Shown: piece after piece, positions 44,453 to 52,941 of the stretch
Position numbering within the stretch: position 1 is the first letter of the stretch
How the letters are laid out: the number at the start of each line of letters is the position of its first letter
Source of the DNA: an uncultured Bacteroidota bacterium
Lineage (GTDB): Bacteria; Bacteroidota; Bacteroidia; Chitinophagales; Chitinophagaceae
Direction of reading: 5' to 3'
NCBI GenBank assembly: GCA_903831935.1
Contig: CAIKZP010000193.1
Location: 1 to 53,009, forward strand
Length of the DNA: 53,009 bases
Position numbers and translations under genes: made by a program
The notes under the pieces: model-generated
Database searches by the model: none
What the model saw: only the letters and a program-made list of their open reading frames with translations
Told to the model about the DNA's origin: nothing

Positions 44453-45267
44453 TGTAGTATCCAAAGGTCTTGTCCACCCATTTTTTCGGGATGATTGCTG
44501 CCATCATAAAAAGATACGATTTTAAAATAGGCACTAATTAAATCCTCGAAAAAGGCTTGTGTATGATAACTAGTATCATTTCTATCACCTACTATATTAT
44601 TATTTACTGAAAATGATTTTAAAAAAAAGCCTGTTTCATGTAATTGTTTTTTTTCAGGTGCAAATAATTGGGGCATAAAAAAACTGCCATGTGTGGTAAC
44701 TATTAATATGCCATCTGTTTGAATGATTCTGTGCAATTCAATGATCCAATCAATAGAGGCTGTTTTAGATAAATGTGTAAAAACAGAAATGCCAAACACC
44801 AGGTTGAAATATTTAGAAGGATAGGTGGTTGGCGGCATTGATTGAATGCCTGTAAAGTGAATGCCAGGTATATTTTTACTATTCCATTGAATCATGGACA
44901 CATTGCTATCTGCGCCATAGAGTAGGGCATAGGGTGCAAATGAATGGACGTGTTGAATAACTCTTCCTGTGCCGCATCCCCAGTCTAAAATAGTGGGTAC
45001 TTCCATTTGCAAATAAGGCTCGGTCCACAAACAAATTTCTTTGGCAGCTAATTTACCCTGCTCGAAATATTTTTTATAATTGAGCTGATAGGTTTCAAAT
45101 AAATAGTTACTATCTGGAATTGCTAATAATGGGTTGGCTTTTTTAAAGGACTGGTTTGAAAAATAATACCAAGCTTTTACTCCATTAAAATGCATGGTTT
45201 TTAAAACCCCATTTAATTGGAGCTGCTCAAAAAACCTTTTGATGTATTTTTTTAGTCCAGCCATCAA
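44443..45267 (-). CDS. Class I SAM-dependent methyltransferase
   Basis: This 274-residue protein has the SAM-binding motif ILDWGCGTGR (residues 93-102), followed by LLYGADSNVSMIQW at the strand 2 acid and FNLVFGISVFTHL at motif IV. An N-terminal part of about 90 residues precedes the fold. The family is the general Methyltransf_25/11 group and the substrate is not clear. It follows pdxJ by 20 bases on the same strand, so the two are probably in one transcript, although there is no evident biochemical link. Confidence 0.85.
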   Translation of the reverse strand: MMAGLKKYIKRFFEQLQLNGVLKTMHFNGVKAWYYFSNQSFKKANPLLAIPDSNYLFETYQLNYKKYFEQGKLAAKEICLWTEPYLQMEVPTILDWGCGTGRVIQHVHSFAPYALLYGADSNVSMIQWNSKNIPGIHFTGIQSMPPTTYPSKYFNLVFGISVFTHLSKTASIDWIIELHRIIQTDGILIVTTHGSFFMPQLFAPEKKQLHETGFFLKSFSVNNNIVGDRNDTSYHTQAFFEDLISAYFKIVSFYDGSNHPEKMGGQDLWILQKK

Positions 45268-45287
45268 TACAATAGATTAAATGCTTT

Positions 45288-46007
45288 TTATTGCAATTGA
45301 CGTTGGTATAATTGTATGGCGTTTTCGTAGCCAACATACAAAGCATCGCAAACCAATGCATGTCCAATACTCACTTCATTTAGCCCTGGAATATGTTGTT
45401 TAAAATATTGTAAATTATTAAGGTCTAAATCGTGACCCGCATTAATACCTAATCCTAAAGCAATGGCTTTTTCGGCAGCAGCAATATATGGCGCAATGGC
45501 AGTTGTTCTTTGTCCTGCTGTATAGGCTGTGGCATATCCTTCTGTGTATAATTCTATTCTATCAGTACCTGTTAATGCAGCAGCTTCAACCATTTCAATA
45601 ATTGGGTCTACAAAAATTGATACCCGAATTCCTACTGCTTTAAAAATAGCAATGGTTTCAATTAAATAATCTTTGTGTTCAATTGTATTCCAACCATGGT
45701 CGCTAGTTAACTGGCCCAAAGCGTCTGGAACAAGTGTTACTTGATGGGGCTTTGTTTCTAACACCAAATTAATAAATGATTGTTCTTTTGGGTTGCCTTC
45801 AATATTGAATTCTGTGGTAATGATCTTTTTAATTTCCCTAACATCTGCATAACGAATATGTCTTTCATCGGGTCTTGGATGAACCGTTACACCATTCGCT
45901 CCAAACCGCTCTGCATCCATGGCTGCTTTTACTACATTTGGATTATCGCCGCCCCGGCTATTACGGATGGTGGCAAATTTGTTAATATTCACACTCAATT
46001 TGGTCAT
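45288..46007 (-). CDS. pdxJ: Pyridoxine 5'-phosphate synthase
   Basis: This 239-residue TIM barrel joins 1-deoxyxylulose 5-phosphate and 3-amino-2-oxopropyl phosphate to form pyridoxine 5'-phosphate in the DXP-dependent vitamin B6 pathway. It begins LSVNINKFATIRNSRGG, followed by GVTVHPRPDERHIRY, a key substrate-binding block. LVPDALGQLTSDHGW and INAGHDLDLNNL are also present. The length is normal. The ATG at 46007 lies only 4 bases after a perfect TATATTTG promoter box, so the mRNA may be leaderless. Confidence 0.95.
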   Translation of the reverse strand: MTKLSVNINKFATIRNSRGGDNPNVVKAAMDAERFGANGVTVHPRPDERHIRYADVREIKKIITTEFNIEGNPKEQSFINLVLETKPHQVTLVPDALGQLTSDHGWNTIEHKDYLIETIAIFKAVGIRVSIFVDPIIEMVEAAALTGTDRIELYTEGYATAYTAGQRTTAIAPYIAAAEKAIALGLGINAGHDLDLNNLQYFKQHIPGLNEVSIGHALVCDALYVGYENAIQLYQRQLQ

Positions 46008-46011
46008 ATTG

Positions 46012-46019
46012 CAAATATA
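46012..46019 (-). promoter_or_regulatory. -7 element of pdxJ
   Basis: TATATTTG on the minus strand is a perfect TAnnTTTG, 4 bases from the pdxJ ATG. I did not find a clear -33 TTTG at the usual distance. Confidence 0.5.
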
Positions 46020-46047
46020 GCTGCTTTATTTAAGCGATTTAATAGCC

Positions 46048-46055
46048 TATTTTTG
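46048..46055 (+). promoter_or_regulatory. -7 element of the UbiD-family gene
   Basis: TATTTTTG is a perfect TAnnTTTG on the plus strand, with TTTA at 46025-46028 about 19 bases upstream. It would give a leader of about 40 bases before the ATG at 46102 and is divergent from the pdxJ element. Confidence 0.45.
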
Positions 46056-46101
46056 CAATTGTTATTTCCTTTATTATAGCAGCAAGTATTGTACGCTAAT
46101 T

Positions 46102-47940
46102 ATGAACTATTCATCACTCGAAGCCTGTTTACTTGATTTAGAAGCAACAGGTCAATTGGTAAGGATTAAAGAAGAAGTAGATCCGTATTTAGAAATGGCG
46201 GCTATACATTTGCGTGTTTACGAAGCCAATGGACCAGCTTTGTTATTTGAAAAGGTGAAGGGATCTAAATTTAGGGCTGCATCAAATATTTTTGGAACAA
46301 TTGAGCGAAGTAAATTTCTTTTTCGAAACAGTTTTACCCAAGTACAAGATTTAATTGAGTTAAAAGAAAACCCAATTAAAGCGTTCAAAAAACCTTTCAG
46401 TCATTTAAAAACAGCTTTTGCTGCACTTAAAGCGCTTCCTCTAAAAAATCCTTTAAATAAACCTGTTTTATACGAAGAAATTAGTATTTCAGATTTGCCA
46501 TTAATACAGCACTGGCCAATGGATGGCGGTGCATTTGTAACGCTTCCGCAAGTGTATACAGAAGATATTGATCAGCCTGGTATTATGCATTCAAATTTAG
46601 GGATGTATCGGATTCAATTAAACGGAAACGATTATATTACCAATAAAGAAATTGGGTTACATTATCAATTGCATCGTGGCATTGGTATTCATCAAACAAA
46701 AGCCAATAAAAAAGGCTTGCCTTTAAAAGTGAGTTGTTTTGTTGGAGGCCCTCCTGCACATAGTGTTGCAGCAGTAATGCCATTGCCAGAAGGTATTAGT
46801 GAAATGACTTTTGCAGGTGTATTAGGCGGAAGACGTTTTAGGTATTGTTATGAAGATGGATATGCCATTAGTACAGACGCCGATTTTGTAATTACAGGTG
46901 AAGTATTTCCAGGAGAAAATAAATCAGAAGGCCCTTTTGGAGACCATTTGGGTTATTATAGTTTGGCGCATTCTTTTCCAGTAATGCGTGTGCACAAAGT
47001 GTATGCAAAGAAAAATGCCATTTGGGCTTTTACAGTTGTAGGAAGGCCACCACAAGAAGATACGAGTTTTGGCAACCTAATTCACGAATTAACCGGCGCT
47101 GCTATTCCGCAAGAAATTCCAGGATTAAAACAAGTAAATGCTGTTGATGCTGCAGGTGTACATCCTTTATTATTGGCCATTGGTAGCGAAAGGTATACGC
47201 CTTATGCACCTACCAAACAACCCGCAGAATTGTTAACGATTGCCAATCATATATTAGGAACTGGGCAATTGAGTTTGGCCAAATTTTTATTTATAACAGA
47301 TGATGCCAACAAAGATTTAAATGCGCAAAATGTATTGGAATATTTGCAATATGTATTAGAAAGAATTGATCTAAAAAGAGATATTCATTTTTACACCAAT
47401 ACTACCATGGATACGCTTGATTATTCTGGTACAGGATTAAATAGTGGAAGTAAAGTAGTATTTGCCGCAGTGGGTGAACCAAAAAGAAATTTAGCAACAG
47501 TATTGCCTGTTGTTTTTAATGGTCTTCAACAATTTTCAAATCCACAATTGGCTATACCAGGCGTAGTGTTACTTCAATGTGCTGCTTATGTAAACGATCA
47601 AACTGCTATTGCTGAAATTAGTGATTTAGATAGCCAATTAAACCAACACATAACTGAAATTGCAAATACACCATTGGTTGTATTGTGCGACGATGCTTCG
47701 TTTGCAAGTGCTAATTTGAATAATTTTTTATGGGTATGTTTTACTAGGTGTAATCCTGCTAATGACATTCACGGAATAGCTGCTAGCACAGTACATAAAC
47801 ACTGGGGATCTAATGGACCATTAGTCATTGATGCGCGCATTAAACCCCACCATGCACCGCCAGTATTAAAAGATTTGGAAGTTGAAAAAAGAATCAATCG
47901 AATCTTTGAAGCGGGTGGAAGTTTGTATGGAAAAATTTAG
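46102..47940 (+). CDS. UbiD-family decarboxylase
   Basis: This 612-residue protein belongs to the prenylated-FMN-dependent UbiD decarboxylases. It shows LSCFVGGPPAHS-like sequence (KVSCFVGGPPAH), the EGPFGDHLGYYS block with the conserved acidic residue, and a VVGRPPQEDTSFG segment. In bacteria with the futalosine route such enzymes take part in menaquinone synthesis; others act on aromatic acids. The length is longer than E. coli UbiD (about 500), in line with the Bacteroidota form. UbiX, which makes the cofactor, is not in the window. Its stop codon overlaps the stop of the DUF2452 gene. Confidence 0.88.
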   Translation: MNYSSLEACLLDLEATGQLVRIKEEVDPYLEMAAIHLRVYEANGPALLFEKVKGSKFRAASNIFGTIERSKFLFRNSFTQVQDLIELKENPIKAFKKPFSHLKTAFAALKALPLKNPLNKPVLYEEISISDLPLIQHWPMDGGAFVTLPQVYTEDIDQPGIMHSNLGMYRIQLNGNDYITNKEIGLHYQLHRGIGIHQTKANKKGLPLKVSCFVGGPPAHSVAAVMPLPEGISEMTFAGVLGGRRFRYCYEDGYAISTDADFVITGEVFPGENKSEGPFGDHLGYYSLAHSFPVMRVHKVYAKKNAIWAFTVVGRPPQEDTSFGNLIHELTGAAIPQEIPGLKQVNAVDAAGVHPLLLAIGSERYTPYAPTKQPAELLTIANHILGTGQLSLAKFLFITDDANKDLNAQNVLEYLQYVLERIDLKRDIHFYTNTTMDTLDYSGTGLNSGSKVVFAAVGEPKRNLATVLPVVFNGLQQFSNPQLAIPGVVLLQCAAYVNDQTAIAEISDLDSQLNQHITEIANTPLVVLCDDASFASANLNNFLWVCFTRCNPANDIHGIAASTVHKHWGSNGPLVIDARIKPHHAPPVLKDLEVEKRINRIFEAGGSLYGKI

Positions 47941-48749
47941 TTCCTGAAACTGGCATCATGTTGTAATTCTATCCAAGTATGATCTGCTAATAATCTTACC
48001 GAAGATATAAATTGTTTGAAAGGGCCCGCACCACCCCATTCTTGTGGTGCTACAAGCGATAAAATATGTGATCCATCACGTTTTTCATACAGGTGATATA
48101 GTTGACCTATTTGAGGTTTGAAACTAAGTTTGGCCTCATAAATCATTAAACTTAATTCCTTTCTTTTTTTAATTTCTTGTGCTTGCCTAGCTAGTAATTC
48201 AATTTGTTGTTTAATTTGATCTAGTTGCATATTGGTCTGCTCTTCCATAGCACTTAATGCCTTGTGTTTTATTACTCCTTCTTTAGTAGGTCTAATAGCA
48301 ACACTACCAACCGATGAGGCATAAGGCAACACACTCATTTGCTTATGGTAAATTTCAATATTTACAAAGGGTTGATTTGATGTATCGAAACCTTCATGTG
48401 TTATGCGTAAATAACCATTCTGTAAAATTTCGTGCGTTATGGTTAAAATTGTTTTTTCTTCTTTTATAAACAAACAACTAATGGTAGAGGCATTAACAAT
48501 AGATGCTTGTATAGAATCTGCAATTTCTTGGTTTTCAAAAGGGCGAATGGTATTGTCTGGAACCATTTCGTATTGACTATAAAAGGCTTCGTTTTCAATG
48601 CTTACCCAATTAATACTAATACTTAATGCGTGTTTGTTTTGAACACTTTCAATTTTATAATTTCCATTTTTGGGTGCTAGGCCAAATTTGAAATCACATT
48701 TTTCAGGAAAAAGTTGCCAACTGGCTAAAAAATTATACGCTTGTACCAT
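47937..48749 (-). CDS. DUF2452 protein fused to an extra N-terminal beta-rich domain
   Basis: This 270-residue soluble protein has two parts. Residues about 155-255 match DUF2452: IRPTKEGVIKHKALSAMEEQ, a coiled-coil-like helix LDQIKQQIELLARQAQEIKKR, then LSFKPQIGQLYHLYEK and LVAPQEWG. Residues 1-145 form a separate beta-rich domain with NFLASWQLFPEKCDF, GNYKIES and a later GYLRITHEGFD and PFVNIEIYHK; it looks like a lipocalin-like or similar barrel, but I do not recognise the family. DUF2452 has no known function. The gene converges with the UbiD gene, the two stop codons overlapping. Confidence 0.75.
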   Translation of the reverse strand: MVQAYNFLASWQLFPEKCDFKFGLAPKNGNYKIESVQNKHALSISINWVSIENEAFYSQYEMVPDNTIRPFENQEIADSIQASIVNASTISCLFIKEEKTILTITHEILQNGYLRITHEGFDTSNQPFVNIEIYHKQMSVLPYASSVGSVAIRPTKEGVIKHKALSAMEEQTNMQLDQIKQQIELLARQAQEIKKRKELSLMIYEAKLSFKPQIGQLYHLYEKRDGSHILSLVAPQEWGGAGPFKQFISSVRLLADHTWIELQHDASFRN

Positions 48750-48839
48750 AATCCATTTTTTCTTGCAGCTTTAGCTACTTCAGTATCAACAAAATGTGTG
48801 GTTAAAGGTTGTAATTTAAATAAGAAAAGTACTTATAAT

Positions 48840-50690
48840 TTAATTTACTAATACAAAGTCGGGTCTTTTAACCAATTGGCTATTGTATTTAAATTGCAAT
48901 GCAGTATTGAAAATAATATTCCACACTTTCATACTACCAATGGTTCTAGGATAATAAGATGCACGCAATTCCATTGTACCAAACACCAAGTTTTCGTTTC
49001 TAGTTCTCACGCCGCTACCAAAAGCGCTATATACATCGCCATTTGCAAGTGGTTGACTAGGATCATTTACATAAGATAAATTAGTAAACACAAAAGGGGC
49101 AAAACTAAAGCCAAAAAATTTCCAAGTATTATAAAAAACAGATTCCCAATTGCCGCTAATTCGGGTATTTGTTTTATTAGAGGCATTATTAAAATCCTGT
49201 ATACCAAATACACTGTATAAATATAATGGGTCGTTTAGTTTTGAGTTCATTTGTTGGGTAATACTTGCACTTATAAAATGTCTGCTTAGCCATTTGCTAT
49301 TTCCCAATTTCCTTAATCGGGTAAATAGTTCAACACTACTTAAAAAACTAATGTCCTCAAATTTCGATTGATAAAAATAGGTGCCCATTCGAATTTGATA
49401 ATTAACATAAGCCTTCTTTCTAGTAAAATAAGCTCGTTGGTATTCGTAGCCCAAATAGGGTCTTTCTATATTATTTCTATTAGTCCAACCTCCTGTTAAT
49501 GACATAGAAAATCCTTCAGGCACATCTTCATTTCGTCCAAATCCATAAATGAAATTTGTATGATAATAATCTTGCTCAAATACAGTTAATGAACTAAGCA
49601 CAGTGGTTAAGTCAGAATAAGAGCTATTATAATTTGTTTGATAAAATTTGGGAATATCAAAAAATCTTCTGTATGCCCCACGAATTGCCAAGAGGTGTTT
49701 TAGTCTATTTTTTATCTGCGTACCGATATCTTTTTTTGCGCCAATATTGTATCCTAGCCAGCCGTCTAATATTCTATAATTATATTTAAAATCCGACTGA
49801 TACAAAGAATCTTTTGTAAAATTATTATTGGTGTACCTAAATGAGGTTTCATAACTACCAGTCCAAACACTATAAGGACTAACTAACGGAAGGTCTGCTT
49901 TAAAATACCAAGCTGTTTCTTCTTTTCTGCCACTATTAAATCCTGGTTCAATGGTGCTAAGTCCTAAACTAATATTTACAAAGCTTCCTAAGAAATTTCT
50001 TTTTAAATATTGACCACCAATTCCAAAATAAGGCGTTCTGTCTAAATCAATTAAATTCTTAATAGCAATTCTATCGCCTCTGCCAGCAAGATTATCGTCA
50101 TTGATTTCAAAATTCAACATTTTTTCACTGCCCAAATCGGCACTTCCACCAATAGGAAAAACATCTTTGCATAGTATTAAAATATCAACCTCATTTTTGA
50201 ATACAATATTTTCTTTAATTAATATTTTGGCATCTTGTAAATAGCTAATGTCACGTAAAAATCTTTCGTTATCGGCAACTAAAGCAGGGTATAAACTGTC
50301 TCCAATATTGAAAAATAAATTCCGTTTAATTATTTTCTCTGAACTTGTAGTATGTAAAAAATTACCAAGGTCATTAAAAAAGTTGCGCTTACTTGAACTT
50401 GTATCGTTTATAGAACTATTAAAGTCAAGTTTTTGAACCTTAATTGAATGAATGATTTTTCCTTTAAAACGACTAAAATTGTCTTCATTCTTTTTTACGG
50501 CATCTTCGGTTGAAATAGGTGTTTCACCGCTTACAGAAATACTTTTTCCTAGTTTGCCCCATAGTCCATTTTTTTTAGCCAAGAAAAAAGTGTCGGATTC
50601 GTTTTTTAATTGTGCGTTTATGCTACTAGTAAAAAATACTAATGCTATAAAGGAAATAAACAGACGATATTTAGCAGACAGTCGAAGCAT
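48840..50690 (-). CDS. Omp85-like outer-membrane protein with a POTRA-like domain
   Basis: This 616-residue protein has a signal peptide (about residues 1-26, ending INAQ). Residues about 75-170 resemble a single POTRA domain (GKIIHSIKVQKLDF, then EKIIKRNLFFNIGDSLYP and FLRDISYLQDAKI). The rest is a beta-barrel with alternating aromatic strands (RGDRIAIKNLIDLD, GGQYLKRNFLG) to the end. BamA has five POTRA domains and TamA three, so this is a shorter relative; it may assemble or export one type of cargo, or may be a membrane-bound enzyme-like barrel. No partner gene is adjacent. Confidence 0.75.
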   Translation of the reverse strand: MLRLSAKYRLFISFIALVFFTSSINAQLKNESDTFFLAKKNGLWGKLGKSISVSGETPISTEDAVKKNEDNFSRFKGKIIHSIKVQKLDFNSSINDTSSSKRNFFNDLGNFLHTTSSEKIIKRNLFFNIGDSLYPALVADNERFLRDISYLQDAKILIKENIVFKNEVDILILCKDVFPIGGSADLGSEKMLNFEINDDNLAGRGDRIAIKNLIDLDRTPYFGIGGQYLKRNFLGSFVNISLGLSTIEPGFNSGRKEETAWYFKADLPLVSPYSVWTGSYETSFRYTNNNFTKDSLYQSDFKYNYRILDGWLGYNIGAKKDIGTQIKNRLKHLLAIRGAYRRFFDIPKFYQTNYNSSYSDLTTVLSSLTVFEQDYYHTNFIYGFGRNEDVPEGFSMSLTGGWTNRNNIERPYLGYEYQRAYFTRKKAYVNYQIRMGTYFYQSKFEDISFLSSVELFTRLRKLGNSKWLSRHFISASITQQMNSKLNDPLYLYSVFGIQDFNNASNKTNTRISGNWESVFYNTWKFFGFSFAPFVFTNLSYVNDPSQPLANGDVYSAFGSGVRTRNENLVFGTMELRASYYPRTIGSMKVWNIIFNTALQFKYNSQLVKRPDFVLVN

Positions 50691-50833
50691 TTAAAAGCTG
50701 AATCAGTTAAAGACTCCTAAATTTAATTAATCAATGCCGAACTTATAGTTTTCTATTATAATATTGTGAAAATCAATTAAATTAGACAGGTCTCTTATAT
50801 AAAAAGTTCGTAATCATTCATTAAACTCATTTT

Positions 50834-51751
50834 ATGCAAGTTTCTAGAAGAAAATTTTTGGCCAATACAAGTATAGCAATAGTTGGTGCATCATTAAATA
50901 CCAATTATTTATTTGCATCCTCCAAGCAATCTACAGTATTAGGTATTCAATTGTATTCAGTTAGAGACGATATGCGTAAAGATCCATTAGGTACATTACA
51001 ACAATTGGCTTTAATGGGATACAAAAATGTAGAGCACGCCAATTATATTAATCGAAAATTTTATGGATTTACGCCTGTTGCTTTTAAAAAAATATTAGAT
51101 GATGTAGGATTGAAAATGCCAAGTGGTCATACCGTTATGGAAAAAAAACATTGGGATCCTTCAAAAAAAGATTTTACAGATGAGTGGAAGCTAACCATAG
51201 AAGATGCAGCATTTATGGGTCAACAATATGTTATTAGTCCATGGTTAGATGATAGTTTGAGAAAGAAATACGATGATTTAGTTGCCTATATGGAAGTGTT
51301 TAATAAATCTGGGGAATTGTGTAAAAAATTGGGAATGAAATTTGGCTATCACAACCACAATTTTGAATTTAGTACAGAGTTGAATAACCAGAAAGTTTTT
51401 GATATTATGATCAATCATACAGATCCTTCCTTGGTGGCACAGCAATTAGATATAGGAAACATGTATGGAGCTGGAGGTAGGGCAATGGAAATTTTAAAAA
51501 CCTATCCTGGCCGATTTGAACTAATGCATGTTAAAGACGAAATTAAATCTTTAGAAGCTGGAGATTTACACGATGGGTATGAAAGTACCATACTAGGAAA
51601 AGGAATTCTAGGTATTAAAGAAATTATTAAAGAAGCCCAAAAAAATGGTGGTACCAAGCATTTTGTAATTGAACAAGAAGCTTATCAAAATATTAGCCCA
51701 TTAAATTGTGCAAAAGAAGATTTAAAAGCAATGCATCATTGGGGTTTCTAA
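50834..51751 (+). CDS. Sugar phosphate isomerase/epimerase-like TIM barrel with Tat signal
   Basis: This 305-residue protein carries a twin-arginine signal: SRRKFLAN at residues 4-11, followed by a hydrophobic stretch and LFASS, so it should be exported folded by the Tat system. The rest is a xylose-isomerase-like TIM barrel: GIQLYSVRDDMRKDPLGTL near the start, KFGYHNHNFEF with metal-site histidines, QLDIGNMY and HVKDE, with FVIEQEAY at the end. These give the His, Glu and Asp ligands for a divalent metal. Substrate may be a sugar or a sugar acid; related proteins in Bacteroidota are largely unstudied. Its stop overlaps the stop of the GNAT gene. Confidence 0.87.
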   Translation: MQVSRRKFLANTSIAIVGASLNTNYLFASSKQSTVLGIQLYSVRDDMRKDPLGTLQQLALMGYKNVEHANYINRKFYGFTPVAFKKILDDVGLKMPSGHTVMEKKHWDPSKKDFTDEWKLTIEDAAFMGQQYVISPWLDDSLRKKYDDLVAYMEVFNKSGELCKKLGMKFGYHNHNFEFSTELNNQKVFDIMINHTDPSLVAQQLDIGNMYGAGGRAMEILKTYPGRFELMHVKDEIKSLEAGDLHDGYESTILGKGILGIKEIIKEAQKNGGTKHFVIEQEAYQNISPLNCAKEDLKAMHHWGF

Positions 51752-52275
51752 TTGTGTAATTTTTTGCGCAGCACACAAAACATTAAAGCTTGTTTTTGAA
51801 TGCCAAATTTTGGATCTGTAGGAAATGGTAGCGTTTCGCCAGAAAGTTGATAGCCTTTTCTAATATACCAGTCAATAAGATTTGTTCTTACAGAAATAAC
51901 GGTCATTTCTATGGTATTTAAGCCTAATGCAATTGCTGTGGTTTCTGCTGCATCAAGTAATGCTTTACCAATTCCTTTTGCTTGAATGGTTGGTTGAACA
52001 GTGAGCATTCCTAAATATAAGCGTGTATCTTTTTTTACTAAACTAACACATCCTATAATTGTATTAAAAGAGTCAACCGCTTTTAAAAATTGCTGGTTTG
52101 GATTTTGCATTTCCAATAATAATGTTGCAGCATCTGTTCTTGATCCATCAAGTAAATCGGCTTCTGTTGTCCAGCCTTGTTTAGACGATTCGCCTCTATA
52201 TGCACTATTTACTAAAGTTACAAGTGCATCAATATCAGCTGTGGTGGCTTTACTAATATGAAATGTTGGTAACAT
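51748..52275 (-). CDS. GNAT-family N-acetyltransferase
   Basis: This 175-residue cytosolic protein has the GNAT fold. Motif A is LTVQPTIQAKGIGKALLDAAE, split as LTVQP and QAKGIGKALL, for acetyl-CoA pyrophosphate binding. The later MTVISVRTNLIDWYIRKGYQ is motif B. The N-terminus IDALVTLVNSAYRG is typical for this group. The acceptor substrate is unknown. The ATG at 52275 lies four bases from a near-perfect promoter, and no other start fits the domain boundary, so the mRNA is probably leaderless. Confidence 0.85.
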   Translation of the reverse strand: MLPTFHISKATTADIDALVTLVNSAYRGESSKQGWTTEADLLDGSRTDAATLLLEMQNPNQQFLKAVDSFNTIIGCVSLVKKDTRLYLGMLTVQPTIQAKGIGKALLDAAETTAIALGLNTIEMTVISVRTNLIDWYIRKGYQLSGETLPFPTDPKFGIQKQALMFCVLRKKLHN

Positions 52276-52279
52276 AATA

Positions 52280-52311
52280 CAAAGGTATTTGCTTGTTATA
52301 AACTTAGCAAA
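52280..52311 (-). promoter_or_regulatory. Consensus promoter of the GNAT gene
   Basis: On the minus strand TTTG (52308-52311) is followed by 20 bases and TACCTTTG (52280-52287). Both boxes match the Bacteroidota consensus perfectly, the best promoter in the window. The ATG is four bases after the -7 box. Confidence 0.75.
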
Positions 52312-52317
52312 TGCAGT

Positions 52318-52941
52318 TTATGATTTAAATGGATGTAGATTTTTTAAAGCATTAAATTTTTGGATAGTTCTTTTAACATGGTGCTTATTAAATGCTACCT
52401 GCGCTTTACCTGTAATGCTTACGCCATTAATTCCTGCCAAGCCTTGCATGGTCCATTTTAGGTTTTGCTTATTGCGCAAATGCCAATTAGATTTTTTAAT
52501 AATTCCTGTTGGAAAAATATAGGCGTTGGCATATTTAATGATATGGTAACTATTGGCTTCAAGTGTAACCATATTAGCCCAGTCAGCAAGGGTTGCTAAT
52601 TCATTAAAATGAGGAGGGTCAATTACATAATAAACAATAGTATTATTTTCTTTTACGGGCAAGGCAGTTGCTACATGGTAGTTCCACCAATTAACTAGAG
52701 ATCCTGGTTGCTTTTTTAAGAAAAATCCACTAAATACCCATCCTTTATAATGTGGGATATTCCAATGGGTTAGCAATAAAGCGATGGCTTCTGCACGGTC
52801 TTCGCAATTGTGGATGTCTTTCCACAAAAAAATAGAACTTGTTTTAAAATAGTCAAACAGATTATCTGCTTGCTCCTTACTCATAAAAAGGTCTTCAGTA
52901 ATCTCATCTGATAAATTCGAATCGAATACTGTTTTAGACAA
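52318..52941 (-). CDS. Protein-glutaminase-like protein (Cys-His-Asp), possibly a deamidase
   Basis: This protein of about 207 residues has a Cys-His-Asp arrangement like that of the protein-glutaminase of Chryseobacterium: Cys46 in NCEDRAEAIALLL, His89 in WNYHVATAL and Asp108 in YVIDPPHF. The spacing of 43 and 19 residues is close to the known enzyme (42 and 20). That enzyme deamidates glutamine side chains in proteins and shares a fold with transglutaminases. Unlike it, this protein has no signal peptide or pro-region, so it should act in the cytosol. The start is uncertain: a TTG at 52941 is the first possible after an in-frame stop; an ATG at 52884 would shorten it by 19 residues without touching the triad. 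Confidence 0.65.
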   Translation of the reverse strand: MSKTVFDSNLSDEITEDLFMSKEQADNLFDYFKTSSIFLWKDIHNCEDRAEAIALLLTHWNIPHYKGWVFSGFFLKKQPGSLVNWWNYHVATALPVKENNTIVYYVIDPPHFNELATLADWANMVTLEANSYHIIKYANAYIFPTGIIKKSNWHLRNKQNLKWTMQGLAGINGVSITGKAQVAFNKHHVKRTIQKFNALKNLHPFKS

